Positions 10,241-19,700 of a stretch of 64,000 nt of DNA are shown here, one piece after another (within the stretch, counting starts at the first letter, position 1; every line of letters starts with the position of its first letter). The notes beneath the pieces are model-generated. The model saw only the letters and a program-made list of their open reading frames with translations. It was not told the DNA's origin and did not search any database. A program made the translations under genes and the position numbers. Source of the DNA: Bacteroides sp. 51 (GTDB lineage: Bacteria; Bacteroidota; Bacteroidia; Bacteroidales; Bacteroidaceae); the NCBI RefSeq assembly GCF_010500965.1, contig NZ_QVMI01000007.1:62001-126000 (forward strand), given 5' to 3'.

Positions 10241-10951
10241 TTAATGAATAATTCCCTTTATTTCTTCTTTTATTTGACTTGATATAGAATCACCATAATT
10301 CTCCAGCACTTCCAATGTACGCGCCCTACGTTTCCGTCCTTTCTTGTCCCAGAAATCTTTGGTAAAAGGAGCCATAAAATCACCCGATAAACCACTACCA
10401 TCCGATGGCCCCCATCCTCCAACGGCTATGTTATTTGCCCGGTTTGCCAAGGGATTATAGCGCAACCCGGTGGCTTCAATCTCGTCTACTGACTTACGGA
10501 TACCCGGATCAAGAGGATTCTTTGCCCAATTGGAGTAAATAAAAGCCATATTCATATGGAACTTGCCATATTTCCATGCTTCGGTTCTTGGGTCCTGATC
10601 GCCATACTTCCAGGTATCCTTCTTTATGTTTATCTTTCTCTGATAAATTGGATCATAGTTATATTTCGTCTTTGCCGTATAAGGACGTAAGGATAGTCTG
10701 ATTTCTTTCTTTTCAGGAAAAACTTTGGGAAGAGTAGCATCAAATTGGAGTGCAGGCTTCTCATCAGAGATTACCTGCTCGCCTGCAAATGTTCCGAAGT
10801 CAATTTCTTTAATAATATTCGGATTCAATTTTATTTCTCCATCCGTATTCAAAATACGACGTAGATTCAATGAATCCTTCTGATTCCATTGGGCATGCGC
10901 CAACAAAGAAATCAGACTAACACTCAAAAACAAACTCAGGCGTTTACTCAT
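10241..10951 (-). CDS. Secreted protein of unknown function (DUF4858-like)
   Basis: A 236-residue protein with a signal peptide (MSKRLSLFLSVSLISLLAHA). The rest is rich in charged and aromatic residues with no catalytic motif I recognise. From its partners it resembles the Bacteroides DUF4858 group, but I could not check this. It is the last gene of a minus-strand group: ECF sigma factor, membrane/beta-barrel protein, lipoprotein, this protein. Its gap to the upstream gene is 13 nt, so the four are probably one operon and may serve one envelope function. Confidence 0.6.
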   Translation of the reverse strand: MSKRLSLFLSVSLISLLAHAQWNQKDSLNLRRILNTDGEIKLNPNIIKEIDFGTFAGEQVISDEKPALQFDATLPKVFPEKKEIRLSLRPYTAKTKYNYDPIYQRKINIKKDTWKYGDQDPRTEAWKYGKFHMNMAFIYSNWAKNPLDPGIRKSVDEIEATGLRYNPLANRANNIAVGGWGPSDGSGLSGDFMAPFTKDFWDKKGRKRRARTLEVLENYGDSISSQIKEEIKGIIH

Positions 10952-10964
10952 TTACTATATTCTT

Positions 10965-11495
10965 TTACCACCAACGATAGTCACTTTCCATAAGAGGATC
11001 AACGGTCCAGGGACCAACAGACGACCATGCATCGGGGTTTTCAACTGATTCCCACCAAAGGCGATAGAGCGCAGCCGCTTCCATCACTTCCTCATTGGTG
11101 AGAAAATAAATTCCTTCGTAATTCTCTGCATCGCGATGTAACAGTTTACATCCCAGCGAAGGATAATGTCCTAAACGTATGCCTTCAATAATCCACAACA
11201 TACACTCACCCAAACGGGCCTTCCCCCCGAAATGGGAAGATATAGACGGCAACGGAAAAGAAGGGATTTCCGTCAAATCCTCTGTATACTTTAACAACTG
11301 AGGAATATGTTTGGATGTAAATAAAGGCACTTCTACAATTCCGTTAGCATTTTTTGTATTATACGTTCCGGATTTTAACTGTTTCACAAATACACGTACA
11401 TCAGGATTATGATAATCCAGTGTATCATCGGTACAGCCCATAGCTACGAATACGAAGACTGACAACACAGTCCATTTTATCCATGCGTGTTTCAT
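10965..11495 (-). CDS. Small lipoprotein of unknown function (DUF4943-like)
   Basis: A 176-residue protein with a lipobox-type start (VFVFVAMGC), so probably lipidated and exported. The central part contains SFPLPSISSHFGGKARLGEC and a C-terminal tryptophan-rich stretch (ALYRLWWESVENPDAW). It resembles the Bacteroides DUF4943 group, which occurs beside similar sigma factors; this assignment is from memory of the family. It lies 24 nt downstream of the beta-barrel gene and 13 nt upstream of the next gene in the same operon. Confidence 0.6.
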   Translation of the reverse strand: MKHAWIKWTVLSVFVFVAMGCTDDTLDYHNPDVRVFVKQLKSGTYNTKNANGIVEVPLFTSKHIPQLLKYTEDLTEIPSFPLPSISSHFGGKARLGECMLWIIEGIRLGHYPSLGCKLLHRDAENYEGIYFLTNEEVMEAAALYRLWWESVENPDAWSSVGPWTVDPLMESDYRWW

Positions 11496-11519
11496 AACAA
11501 ATTGTATTACAAATAAGGC

Positions 11520-12653
11520 TTAATAAGTCATTCTTATCCCACACAACAGATTCATGTTGAGCGGTTTCTCTTTACGAATAGTATGAACAGGACTGCCATC
11601 ATCGAAATGATAGCTCAACCCGGGCTCGGCATACAACGATAAGCGATCCGAAAGTTTATACTGTAGACCTACGGCGGCTGTCAATGAAAGTTGAAGTTCG
11701 TTTGGTTTCACATCACCACTCACACATTTTTCCACCATTCCGCCTGCCGAGGCGTACAGATTTACACGTTTGTTTTTATAAAGACTTAGATCTGCTTTCA
11801 CCGGAATACCTACATAATGAAGCGTTTGATCCTGGGTGTACGAACCGCCTTCATCTGTTGTAAGTTTTGAATTTAATTGCGTATATACCACCCCACTCTC
11901 AATTCCCCAGCGTTCGGACAGTTCCTTACGCACAGTAAGTCCAACAGAGAAGGGTTGTTTATGTTTTATTGTTCCCGATTCAAGAGTGCTGATTGCCGTA
12001 GGAGTAAATGGTTCTATCTGTTGCGAATGAACACGGTCGCTCAACAAACCGGCAGAGGCAAATGCTCCCACACTCCATGTTCTGTGTTTCTTATCTTTAG
12101 CCAAAGGTAGAGCATCTTGTTGTTCGTCGCCAGAAGAACCCGGCTGCGCCGCCTCGGTGCCGCCTGCATATGCGGTTCGTTCTTCGTATCTATTCGAAGT
12201 TCTGTTTTGATTATCATTGCCAGATGACGAAATAGAAAATGACATAGAGAAAGAAACCGAGAAAGATTCTTCTTCATCATATTCCTCAATAGCTTCAGCA
12301 GGTTTTGAGGCTACAGGAACAGGAGAGGTAGATGAAGCATGAAAGTCGGGCAATTCGCCATGCACAATATCAGCCCCCATCTTTCCGGCTGTTCCGGTAG
12401 ATACGGCAACCTGAGTAAAAGCATTGGCAATTTCTTCTTTAGGAGAGAAATACCAAAATGCAGCAGAAGCTCCTGCCAGAATGAGCAATACAGAAGCAGC
12501 CGCTGAAAAACGATGTATGATTTGCCGGCGACGAGAGATTACTATAGGAATATCTTGTTGAAGCTCTTCCCAGAACCCTTCCCTTAGCGGCATTTCCGCA
12601 TCTTCAAGACGCGTACGGAACAAGTTGGTCAATTCATCATTTTCTTTCTTCAT
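11520..12653 (-). CDS. Inner-membrane-anchored protein with C-terminal outer-membrane beta-barrel domain
   Basis: A 377-residue two-part protein. Residues 1-45 are charged and cytosolic-looking (LTNLFRTRLEDAEMPLREGF), followed by one hydrophobic helix at about 48-67 (AAASVLLILAGASAAFWYF). A low-complexity linker rich in Ser/Glu/Asn (about 115-185) leads to a C-terminal barrel-like domain of the outer-membrane beta-barrel class (about 190-377, ending GIRMTY). It overlaps the upstream ECF sigma gene by 17 nt, which implies coupled translation. The N-terminal part stands where an anti-sigma factor normally stands, so it may bind the sigma factor. That role is an inference. Confidence 0.7.
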   Translation of the reverse strand: MKKENDELTNLFRTRLEDAEMPLREGFWEELQQDIPIVISRRRQIIHRFSAAASVLLILAGASAAFWYFSPKEEIANAFTQVAVSTGTAGKMGADIVHGELPDFHASSTSPVPVASKPAEAIEEYDEEESFSVSFSMSFSISSSGNDNQNRTSNRYEERTAYAGGTEAAQPGSSGDEQQDALPLAKDKKHRTWSVGAFASAGLLSDRVHSQQIEPFTPTAISTLESGTIKHKQPFSVGLTVRKELSERWGIESGVVYTQLNSKLTTDEGGSYTQDQTLHYVGIPVKADLSLYKNKRVNLYASAGGMVEKCVSGDVKPNELQLSLTAAVGLQYKLSDRLSLYAEPGLSYHFDDGSPVHTIRKEKPLNMNLLCGIRMTY

Positions 12654-13188
12654 GGCTCACATATTCTTTTATTTTCTTGGCTAATAAGAACTTGGCTCTG
12701 TGTAACTGTGATGTAGATGAGTGTTCTTTGATCCGGAGCATTTCGCCTATTTCCTTATGAGATTTGTTTTCAAACACATAAAGGTTAAATACCGTGCGGC
12801 AACCATCGGGCAATTCCGCAACAAACTCCATCAGTTTTTCTTCGGGTATCTTACCTGTATTTCCCGAATCCGGAAGATCGGGAATATCAGGCAAGTATTC
12901 ATCGGCGACAACCACTTCGTTCATCCTCTTCTGTCTGCGCAGATAGTCGAGGGACTGGGTGACCATCACCCTGGTTATCCATGTTCGGAGCGATGACTCT
13001 CCGCGAAAAGAAAAACGAGTAAAGATCTTAATGAACCCATCATGCAATACGTCATGAGCCGCATCCATATCGCCCGTGTAGCGGTAGCATACCGCAAGCA
13101 TCTGCTTGGCGTAGAGTGTATAGAGTTGCTTACGGGCGAAGTCCTCTCCCGCTCGGCAGCCTCTGATCAACTCTATTTCATTTTCCAA
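12637..13188 (-). CDS. ECF-type RNA polymerase sigma factor
   Basis: A 183-residue sigma-70 family protein. Region 2 is seen in DMDAAHDVLHDGFIKIF and the tryptophan-containing segment SSLRTWITRVMVTQSLDYLR; region 4 is the helix-turn-helix with FENKSHKEIGEMLRIKEHS. No in-frame ATG fits the start: translation seems to begin at a TTG at 13188-13186, and an in-frame stop lies 24 nt further upstream. It probably controls its own operon with the downstream beta-barrel/anti-sigma-like gene. Confidence 0.88.
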   Translation of the reverse strand: MENEIELIRGCRAGEDFARKQLYTLYAKQMLAVCYRYTGDMDAAHDVLHDGFIKIFTRFSFRGESSLRTWITRVMVTQSLDYLRRQKRMNEVVVADEYLPDIPDLPDSGNTGKIPEEKLMEFVAELPDGCRTVFNLYVFENKSHKEIGEMLRIKEHSSTSQLHRAKFLLAKKIKEYVSHEERK

Positions 13189-13276
13189 TTGAAATGCTAT
13201 TTTTCGGGAACGTTATGTTTGCTTCGTTCATCCGTTAGACGCAGCGGTTGGAGGAATGCTGCAAAGAATAGTGTTA

Positions 13277-13390
13277 AAAAAGGTTTTCAACCTTTTTAAA
13301 GTTGAAAATTGAAAGTTGAAAGTTGAAAGTGAGCTATGCAGGTACACAATAATAATCGGCATCGTAACTTTCAATTTTCAACTTTCAACT
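13277..13390. repeat. Intergenic inverted and heptanucleotide repeats
   Basis: The gap between the sigma factor and nadC holds three elements. At 13277-13297 there is a hairpin with 9-bp arms AAAAAGGTT/AACCTTTTT. At 13301-13330 there is a tandem run of a GTTGAAA-type 7-nt unit. At 13366-13390 the same run occurs inverted; at least 18 bp of the two runs are complementary (13300-13317). The 7-nt unit is related to the GTTGAGA run inside the GH67 gene at 59643. Confidence 0.85.
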
Positions 13391-13394
13391 AAAT

Positions 13395-13441
13395 GAGCTT
13401 TAAAGCCGTTTAAGCCTCCAGCTTAAACGGCTTTAAAGCTC
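13395..13441 (-). terminator. 21-bp perfect hairpin over the nadC stop codon
   Basis: Arms at 13395-13415 and 13421-13441 are exact reverse complements around a 5-nt loop. The right arm encodes the last codons of nadC, including the TAA at 13425-13423. It probably ends or stabilises the minus-strand transcript. There is no clear T-run after the stem, so it is not a standard intrinsic terminator. Confidence 0.6.
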
Positions 13442-14274
13442 ATGTCGAGCCCTTTAACCGAGTGTGTTAGCGCGCCTACGGAAATGTAGTCAACCCCGGT
13501 TTCGGCATAGTTTCTAAGTGTATCGAATGTTATACCACCCGAAGATTCGGTTTCGTAACGTCCACCGATCATTTCTACGGCTTTGCGGGTATTCTCGGGC
13601 GTGAAATTATCCAGCATGATCCGGTCTACTCCGCCGATGTTCAGAACTTGTTGCAGTTCATCGAAGTTCCGCACTTCAATTTCTATTTTCAGGTCTTTAC
13701 CTTTTTCTTTGAGGTATTCCTGGGCGCGGGTAATCGCTTTATCGATACCACCGGCAAAATCCACATGATTATCTTTGAGGAGGATCATATCGAAAAGGCC
13801 AATACGATGATTCACACCACCACCAATCTTAACCGCTTCTTTTTCCAGCATACGCATGCCCGGAGTAGTCTTACGGGTATCCAGTACACGGGTTTTGGTG
13901 CCTTCCAGTTGCTTTACGTATTTACGTGTCATGGTAGCGATGCCACTCATACGCTGCATAACGTTAAGCATCAACCGTTCGGTCTGAAGTAGTGATTGCA
14001 CTTTTCCTTCCACGATCATCACAATATCACCGGGTTTTACCTCGGTACCATCGTTAATAAATACCTCAACCTTCATTGTGGGGTCGAAACGGTGGAAGAT
14101 TTCTTTTGCAATTTCTACTCCGGCCAATACACCGGCTTCTTTGATTAGTAACTTCGATTTCCCCATTGCAGTAGCGGGGATACTTGAGAGTGTGGTATGA
14201 TCGCCATCGCCTATATCTTCTGCAAAGGCCAGGTCGATCAGTCTGTCTATTAAATCATTCATTGGTTTTATCAA
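13423..14274 (-). CDS. nadC: Nicotinate-nucleotide pyrophosphorylase (carboxylating)
   Basis: A 283-residue quinolinate phosphoribosyltransferase. It converts quinolinate and PRPP to nicotinate mononucleotide in NAD synthesis. Visible signatures are the N-terminal AEDIGDGDHTT, the RLMLNVMQRMSGIATMT helix, the substrate-binding TRKTTPGMRMLEKEAVKIGG, and the C-terminal barrel motifs IEVRNFDEL, IMLDNFTPE and SSGGI. A second ATG at 14262 is possible. The start overlaps the end of the upstream DUF4783-like gene by 20 nt. The last codons lie within a perfect hairpin. Confidence 0.97.
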   Translation of the reverse strand: MIKPMNDLIDRLIDLAFAEDIGDGDHTTLSSIPATAMGKSKLLIKEAGVLAGVEIAKEIFHRFDPTMKVEVFINDGTEVKPGDIVMIVEGKVQSLLQTERLMLNVMQRMSGIATMTRKYVKQLEGTKTRVLDTRKTTPGMRMLEKEAVKIGGGVNHRIGLFDMILLKDNHVDFAGGIDKAITRAQEYLKEKGKDLKIEIEVRNFDELQQVLNIGGVDRIMLDNFTPENTRKAVEMIGGRYETESSGGITFDTLRNYAETGVDYISVGALTHSVKGLDMSFKAV

Positions 14275-14647
14275 TTCTTATCTGATGTATCAAATAGTTG
14301 TTTTCAATTCTTTTCAGGAAACAATTTACCCGGTAGTTACCGGTCGAGGTACTCAGGGTACCAATTACAAAGCTCGATTCGCCTTTTTTCCCCTGATGGT
14401 TCACATTAAAGTTAGTCACTTTGTTCTGCGTGAAGAAAGAGTTCATTGTAGTTTCTGCTGTCTGTTTGTTTGCGTTAGATGTGCGGTTCATAATAACCAG
14501 TTCTACATTATTGCTCAGAAATTTGCCAAGCTCAACAGAACTACCTCTTTTGAAAGCCATAATAACTCCCTCCGGTACGTCTTGCGCCATGGCAGCGGTA
14601 GCGGTTAGAATCACGCTGATCGTCAATAAAAGTATTCTTTTTTTCAT
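14255..14647 (-). CDS. Small secreted DUF4783-like protein
   Basis: A 130-residue exported protein. I take the ATG at 14647, which begins a signal peptide (MKKRILLLTISVILTATAAM); a TTG two codons upstream is less likely. The mature part (VPEGVIMAFKRGSSVELGKF, FLKRIENNYLIHQIRID) has the alpha+beta look of the DUF4783 family, which resembles SnoaL/NTF2-like folds. Function is unknown. Such genes are often found next to nadC in Bacteroidales, and the two overlap here, so they are co-transcribed. Confidence 0.8.
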   Translation of the reverse strand: MKKRILLLTISVILTATAAMAQDVPEGVIMAFKRGSSVELGKFLSNNVELVIMNRTSNANKQTAETTMNSFFTQNKVTNFNVNHQGKKGESSFVIGTLSTSTGNYRVNCFLKRIENNYLIHQIRIDKTNE

Positions 14648-14670
14648 AGACAATAGGTATTAATCCAGGG

Positions 14671-14704
14671 CAAAGTTAAGAATTAATTCTTTATCAAGAG
14701 CAAA
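14671..14704 (-). promoter_or_regulatory. Promoter of the DUF4783-nadC operon
   Basis: On the minus strand a -7 element TAACTTTG (14678-14671) is preceded by TTTG (14704-14701) with a 22-nt gap. This fits the Bacteroides consensus TTTG...TAnnTTTG. It lies 24 nt upstream of the ATG. Confidence 0.6.
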
Positions 14705-14968
14705 AACACTATTTTTCCGGTTTGAAACCCTCTTCCTTTAATATCTACTCACTTGACATTTTGTAAGTTATTGACTGTAACTATATTGTAGAATAAGCAG
14801 ATATCTATTTTATACTAAGGAATTCGCACCAACCGGATCAGTATTAATTCACATCCCCATCATCCCTTAAAGCTTTTCTAATTCAACTCTTTTTGTACCT
14901 TGCTGAATATTAATAGTTCAAATCCTCTGAATTATACCGCATTTCTAAAAAATCATTATCTTTACTGC
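14705..14968. other. Divergent intergenic region before the PUL 2 sigma factor
   Basis: The region between the two divergent genes (320 nt in total) is AT-rich and contains no open frame I trust. On the plus strand TATCTTTA (14957-14964) ends only 4 nt before the sigma-factor ATG. If it is the -7 element the transcript would be nearly leaderless. TACCTTGC at 14896 is a weaker alternative. Confidence 0.4.
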
Positions 14969-15538
14969 ATGAACTACGAAAAACACATAGTGGGTCTTAA
15001 AGAAGGGTCATATAACGATTTCAAGTTTTTATATGAACAATTTTCAGGAAATCTCTATGGATTTGCGTTCTCTCTAGTCCGGTCTGAAAGCCTGGCCAAG
15101 GATATTGTACAAGAAACTTTTATGAAAGTATGGATAAATAGGGAAACCATACAACCCGGACTATCCTTTAAATCTTATCTCTTCAAAATATCCAGAAATC
15201 TCATTATCGATGAGTTCAGAAAACAAATGAGCAATCCGGTCTTCGAAAATTACCTCGATTATTGCGATGAACTGCAAACCTCTCATCATGAGATAGAGCA
15301 GCAGATTGACTTTGATTTGTTCATTCTAAGACTTGAAGAAGCCAAAAAGAAACTAACCCTCCGCCAGCGTGAAATATTCGAAATGAGCAAGGAGCAAGGT
15401 CTGTCTTCTTCCAAAATAGCAGAAGAATTAGGTATCAGCGAACAAACAATATACAACCAGCTTTCCACTGTTATGCGTATCCTTAGGAAGGAAATAGGAG
15501 GATCACTCTTGTTGCTTCTCACACTCTTTTTCGACTAA
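14969..15538 (+). CDS. ECF sigma factor (Bacteroidales PUL type)
   Basis: A 189-residue sigma-70 family protein. The ATG at 14969 (MNYEKHIVGLKEGSYNDF) is preferred over an upstream TTG at 14900, whose extra residues do not resemble the family. Region 2 reads LAKDIVQETFMKVWINR and SYLFKISRNLIIDEFR; region 4 reads LTLRQREIFEMSKEQGLSSS followed by AEELGISEQTIYNQL. A hydrophobic tail (SLLLLLTLFFD) is typical of the family. It is followed by a FecR anti-sigma gene and an STN-containing SusC, so it is the transcription output of trans-envelope signalling for PUL 2. Confidence 0.93.
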   Translation: MNYEKHIVGLKEGSYNDFKFLYEQFSGNLYGFAFSLVRSESLAKDIVQETFMKVWINRETIQPGLSFKSYLFKISRNLIIDEFRKQMSNPVFENYLDYCDELQTSHHEIEQQIDFDLFILRLEEAKKKLTLRQREIFEMSKEQGLSSSKIAEELGISEQTIYNQLSTVMRILRKEIGGSLLLLLTLFFD

Positions 15539-15619
15539 AACAAAAAAAGTTCATTTTTCCATAGTAGATTCTTTCGGCTATTTCGTAATAACTTATAGAA
15601 TAGCAAAAATCTACCATAC

Positions 15620-16603
15620 ATGGAAAAACATATAGTTAATCTCCTCAATAAATTTATTTCCGGGAAAATAGACCGTAATGAACGCAAAACGCTCAGGAAT
15701 GCCATTTCCGAAATGTCGGATATGGAACTGAGTAAAGCGCTATCCGAAGCATGGAATGAATATGACGGTAATATCCAAAACGGAAATGATTTCGACCAAC
15801 TGGCAAGAAAACTGCGAATATCTCCACCTCAGCAGAAAAAGAACTATACGCTGCGAACAGTAGCACGCATTGCAGCCGCCATCGCAATACCTTTATTTAT
15901 AGGATTCCAAATATACCTGTACACTCAGAATGAAAGGCTGAACAATTTTATCGACAATCAGCTGCAAGTCAATATACAGAGTGGTGAAATGGCCGACATT
16001 ACCCTACCCGACGGCACCAAAGTGTATCTTAACTCAGCCACAACAATGTCATATCCGGTCGACTTTGGTCTGAAAAGCAGAGAAGTACGCCTGGCAGGCG
16101 AAGCATTTCTTGATGTGGCAAAGAATAAAGAAAAGCCCTTCTATGTACATACCGATTATGTACAAATTGAAGTATTGGGAACCAAATTTAACATTAACGC
16201 TTATCCCGATCTCAATACTGTAGAAACAACCCTCATAGAAGGATCAGTAAAACTCACAACCAAAGGAACCACGCCACGATCCATCATCATGAAGCCCAAC
16301 CAGAAAGTTGTATATAATAAACTGCAGGATGTACTCTCAGTAAACGACACACAAGCACACTTCGAAACTGCATGGACACGCGGCGAACTGGTATTCCGTT
16401 CGGCTACCTTTGCCGATGTTATGAACAAACTTCAAAAACGCTACGGTGTAGAAATAGAGATTGTGAACAACCGGTATAATGCCGATTTATTTAGCGGTAG
16501 TTTCAAGGAAGAATATATCACCGGAGTTTTAAAGAAACTTCAAGTGCATTATAACTTTACTTTTACAGATAAAAACGAGAAGATTCTTATTCACTTTAAC
16601 TAA
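15620..16603 (+). CDS. FecR-family anti-sigma factor
   Basis: A 327-residue protein with three parts: a cytosolic anti-sigma region (about 1-80), one transmembrane helix (about 83-103, IAAAIAIPLFIGFQIYLY) and a periplasmic FecR domain (NIQSGEMADITLPDGTKVYL, GEAFLDVAKNKEKPFYV, VLGTKFNINAYPD). The C-terminal 70 residues match the DUF4974 segment (SATFADVMNKLQKRYGVEIE). In this system the STN domain of the downstream SusC contacts the periplasmic part when substrate binds, releasing the sigma factor at 14969. Confidence 0.93.
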   Translation: MEKHIVNLLNKFISGKIDRNERKTLRNAISEMSDMELSKALSEAWNEYDGNIQNGNDFDQLARKLRISPPQQKKNYTLRTVARIAAAIAIPLFIGFQIYLYTQNERLNNFIDNQLQVNIQSGEMADITLPDGTKVYLNSATTMSYPVDFGLKSREVRLAGEAFLDVAKNKEKPFYVHTDYVQIEVLGTKFNINAYPDLNTVETTLIEGSVKLTTKGTTPRSIIMKPNQKVVYNKLQDVLSVNDTQAHFETAWTRGELVFRSATFADVMNKLQKRYGVEIEIVNNRYNADLFSGSFKEEYITGVLKKLQVHYNFTFTDKNEKILIHFN

Positions 16604-16646
16604 AAACAAACCATATGAAAGAGAGAGCCCCATAAATATAAAAGAA

Positions 16647-16676
16647 GAACCGGAAGGTTGGCCGACCCTCCGGTTC
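16647..16676 (+). terminator. Hairpin between fecR-like and susC-like genes
   Basis: GAACCGGA (16647-16654) pairs with TCCGGTTC (16669-16676), with further inner pairing. No T-run follows. It lies 44 nt after the FecR stop and 60 nt before SusC, so it could attenuate or separate the regulator transcript from the transport genes. Confidence 0.4.
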
Positions 16677-16736
16677 CGAAAGAGTTAATACAAACTCATA
16701 ATAAGTCTTATAGTATCAACCTTAAATATTTATACG

Positions 16737-19700
16737 ATGGACAAAATCTGTCAGAAAAATCTTTGCTATTGCAAAAGTAGTAAAATTCATAAGATTATCA
16801 TTCCTTTTTTACTGGTTTTAATGTTTGTGCCTGTAAAATTATATGCACAACAGACCAATAATGTAACTTTATCAACAAGAAATGAGAGTTTACAACAAGT
16901 GCTCGACCATGTTGAAAAAACAACTATTTATCGCTTTACCTACCGCGACGCGGTATTACCAACCGAAAAGAATATTACAATCACTGCAAATGCAATGCCG
17001 ATAGAGGGTTTCCTCAACAGGATATTGGCATCTACAACATTAACCTTTAGGCGCAATGAAAACTCGTTTGCCATTGTACCTAAAACCCAACAAAAAGACA
17101 GAGTTGTTACAGGAGTTGTGATAGATGAGATCGGCGAACCGCTTGTAGGTGTTACAGTTTTAGTGAAGAACTCCAAAACAGGTACTACAACAAACATTGA
17201 CGGACGGTTTTCAATAACCGTTGACCCTACCGCTACACTTACATTTTCGTACCTGGGATATCTCACAACTGATGTTCCTATAAAAGGTAAAAGCAGTATA
17301 AAGGTTACTATGAATCCCGATTCCCAAACGCTCGACGAAGTAGTGGTAGTGGGGTATGGTACAATGCGAAAGAGTGACCTTACCGGTTCTATATCCTCTA
17401 TCAAAGGTAGCGAAATGCCTAAAGTAGCAAACACAACACTGGCACAATCGCTTAAAGGAGCCATCCCGGGATTATCGTTCACACAAACAAGTAGCCAGCC
17501 GGGCGCAGCAGTATGGATGCAAATCCGTGGTGCGGCAACGGATGCATCTCCTCTTATTGTTGTTGACGGCGTACCGGTAAGCACCATGTGGGAACCAAGC
17601 ACCGGACTGAATTTCGGCAAAGGAGACAAAGAGAGTGTGCTCGACAATATCAATCCCGATGATATTCAAGATATACAAGTGCTCAAAGATGCCAGTGCAA
17701 CTTCAATATACGGTTCAAGAGCTTCGGGAGGTGTAATACTGATCACTACAAAACGTGGAGCCGAAGACGCTAAACGTGTAGATGTAACGTTCAAGTCTTC
17801 GTACACAACCCAGTGGATAGACGAGAAACCGGATGTAATGAAGCCCAAAGATTACATGCGTGCATCCAATGAATCACAACTGGAACGTTGGTTGAAAGAC
17901 GAAGGATATTATCCTTGGGGAGAAAAACAATTGCCCGGAAGCGAAGAAGAAATCCGCCGTTTATACGAAAGTGCCGGACAGAAATGGAACTACAAATGGG
18001 ACTTCATTGATCATTTCATTGGAGGAACAGACTGGTATGATGCCATCACACGCAATGGAGAAATACAACAATACGACCTTTCGGTAACAGGGGGAAATGC
18101 TAAGAGCAGCTATTTGATCTCCTTGGGTCATATGAGTAACGACGGTATTGTAAAAACCAATGATTACGCCCGGACTACCGGACGCATAAACATCGACCAA
18201 CGGTTTAATTCATGGTTGAAAGGAGGAATCAACGCAAGCTACTCGCGCATCAACTCCAACGACGTACCTATTTCCGGTGCAGGCGGATCTACTACCCTGT
18301 TTCAAGCGGCACGTAAATACGACCCTACTATACCCATCCGCGACGAAAACGGAAATTACGCATTAGGTACCATTTACGGATTATCACAAAATCCGGTATC
18401 GTTGCTTGATGTATCAATGCATACCAAAAAAGACAATATACTTGCCTCAGCTTTTCTCGAATTAAATCCAATCAAGGATTTGGCTATAAAAGCAACGGTA
18501 GGTTATGATCGCAAATTTGCTAAATCCGGAAGTTATTTCCCGATGACCACACAAGAGGGTATTAACTCGCAGGGGGTAGCCAGGGTAAACAACAGTGAAC
18601 TCGATAACTATTATTTCAACATAACAGCAACCTATACCAAGACGTTTGCCAAAGTTCACAAGTTAAACGCAATGGTAGGTTGGGAATACTACGAACAGCA
18701 GAACGAAGGGTTATCTGCCGAAAACCGCGGATTCCCATATGATGGGGTAGAATGGCACAATCTGGGTCTTGGTACTTATGAGAGACCGGTGGTGGGATCA
18801 TCGAGATACACAGGAGAAAACGCATCGCTCATCTCACGTATAAACTATTCATACAAAGAGCGTTATTTGATTACGGCCAACTTCCGCCGCGACGGTTCGT
18901 CGAACTTTGCCGCCAACAAGCAATGGGGTAATTTCGGTGGAGTGGCACTTGCCTGGCGTCTCACACAGGAGAACTTCCTTAAAGACGTAAAATGGCTTCA
19001 TAACCTGAAACTCAGAGCAGGATATGGTGTTACAGGAAATGCAGGTAGCCTCACAGGTATAAACACATACTATGTTGCCGGAAAAGATTACTATTTCAAT
19101 AACAAACATACCAGTGGAGTGGCGCTTGCCGCACTTGGCAACCCTAACCTATCGTGGGAATCGCAGGAAGATATTAACCTGGGGCTGGACTTTGGTTTTT
19201 TTGAGAATAAATTCGGAGGAAGTATCGATATCTACGAACGTACCATCAAAGACCGTATCGGCAAAAAGGACCTTATGTCGTTTCACGAGATAAACACCAT
19301 TAATTACAACACTCTGCGCGAGGATAAAACCCAAGGGGTAGACCTTATGCTATATGGTACTGTGGCATTGGACAACTCATTTATGTGGCATACACAGTTT
19401 ACCCTGACTTATTACAAAGATTTTGCTTCCAAACGCGATCCGTCGGAGATATTGGACATCAACGACAAATACCGTAAACGTTGGGACGAAATGTGGTATT
19501 ACGAAACCGATGGTATTATCCAACCAGGCGAAACTGTAAATCACATGCCGGGTGCCATTGCCGGTTCTGTAAAGATAGTAGACCGTGACGGATATCTTTA
19601 TGATGGAGAAGGGAACATCGTAAGAGACAAAAAAGGACGGCCCATGTATGCAGGTGAACCCGATGGTAAGATAGACAAAGCCGATCTGGTATTGATTGGT

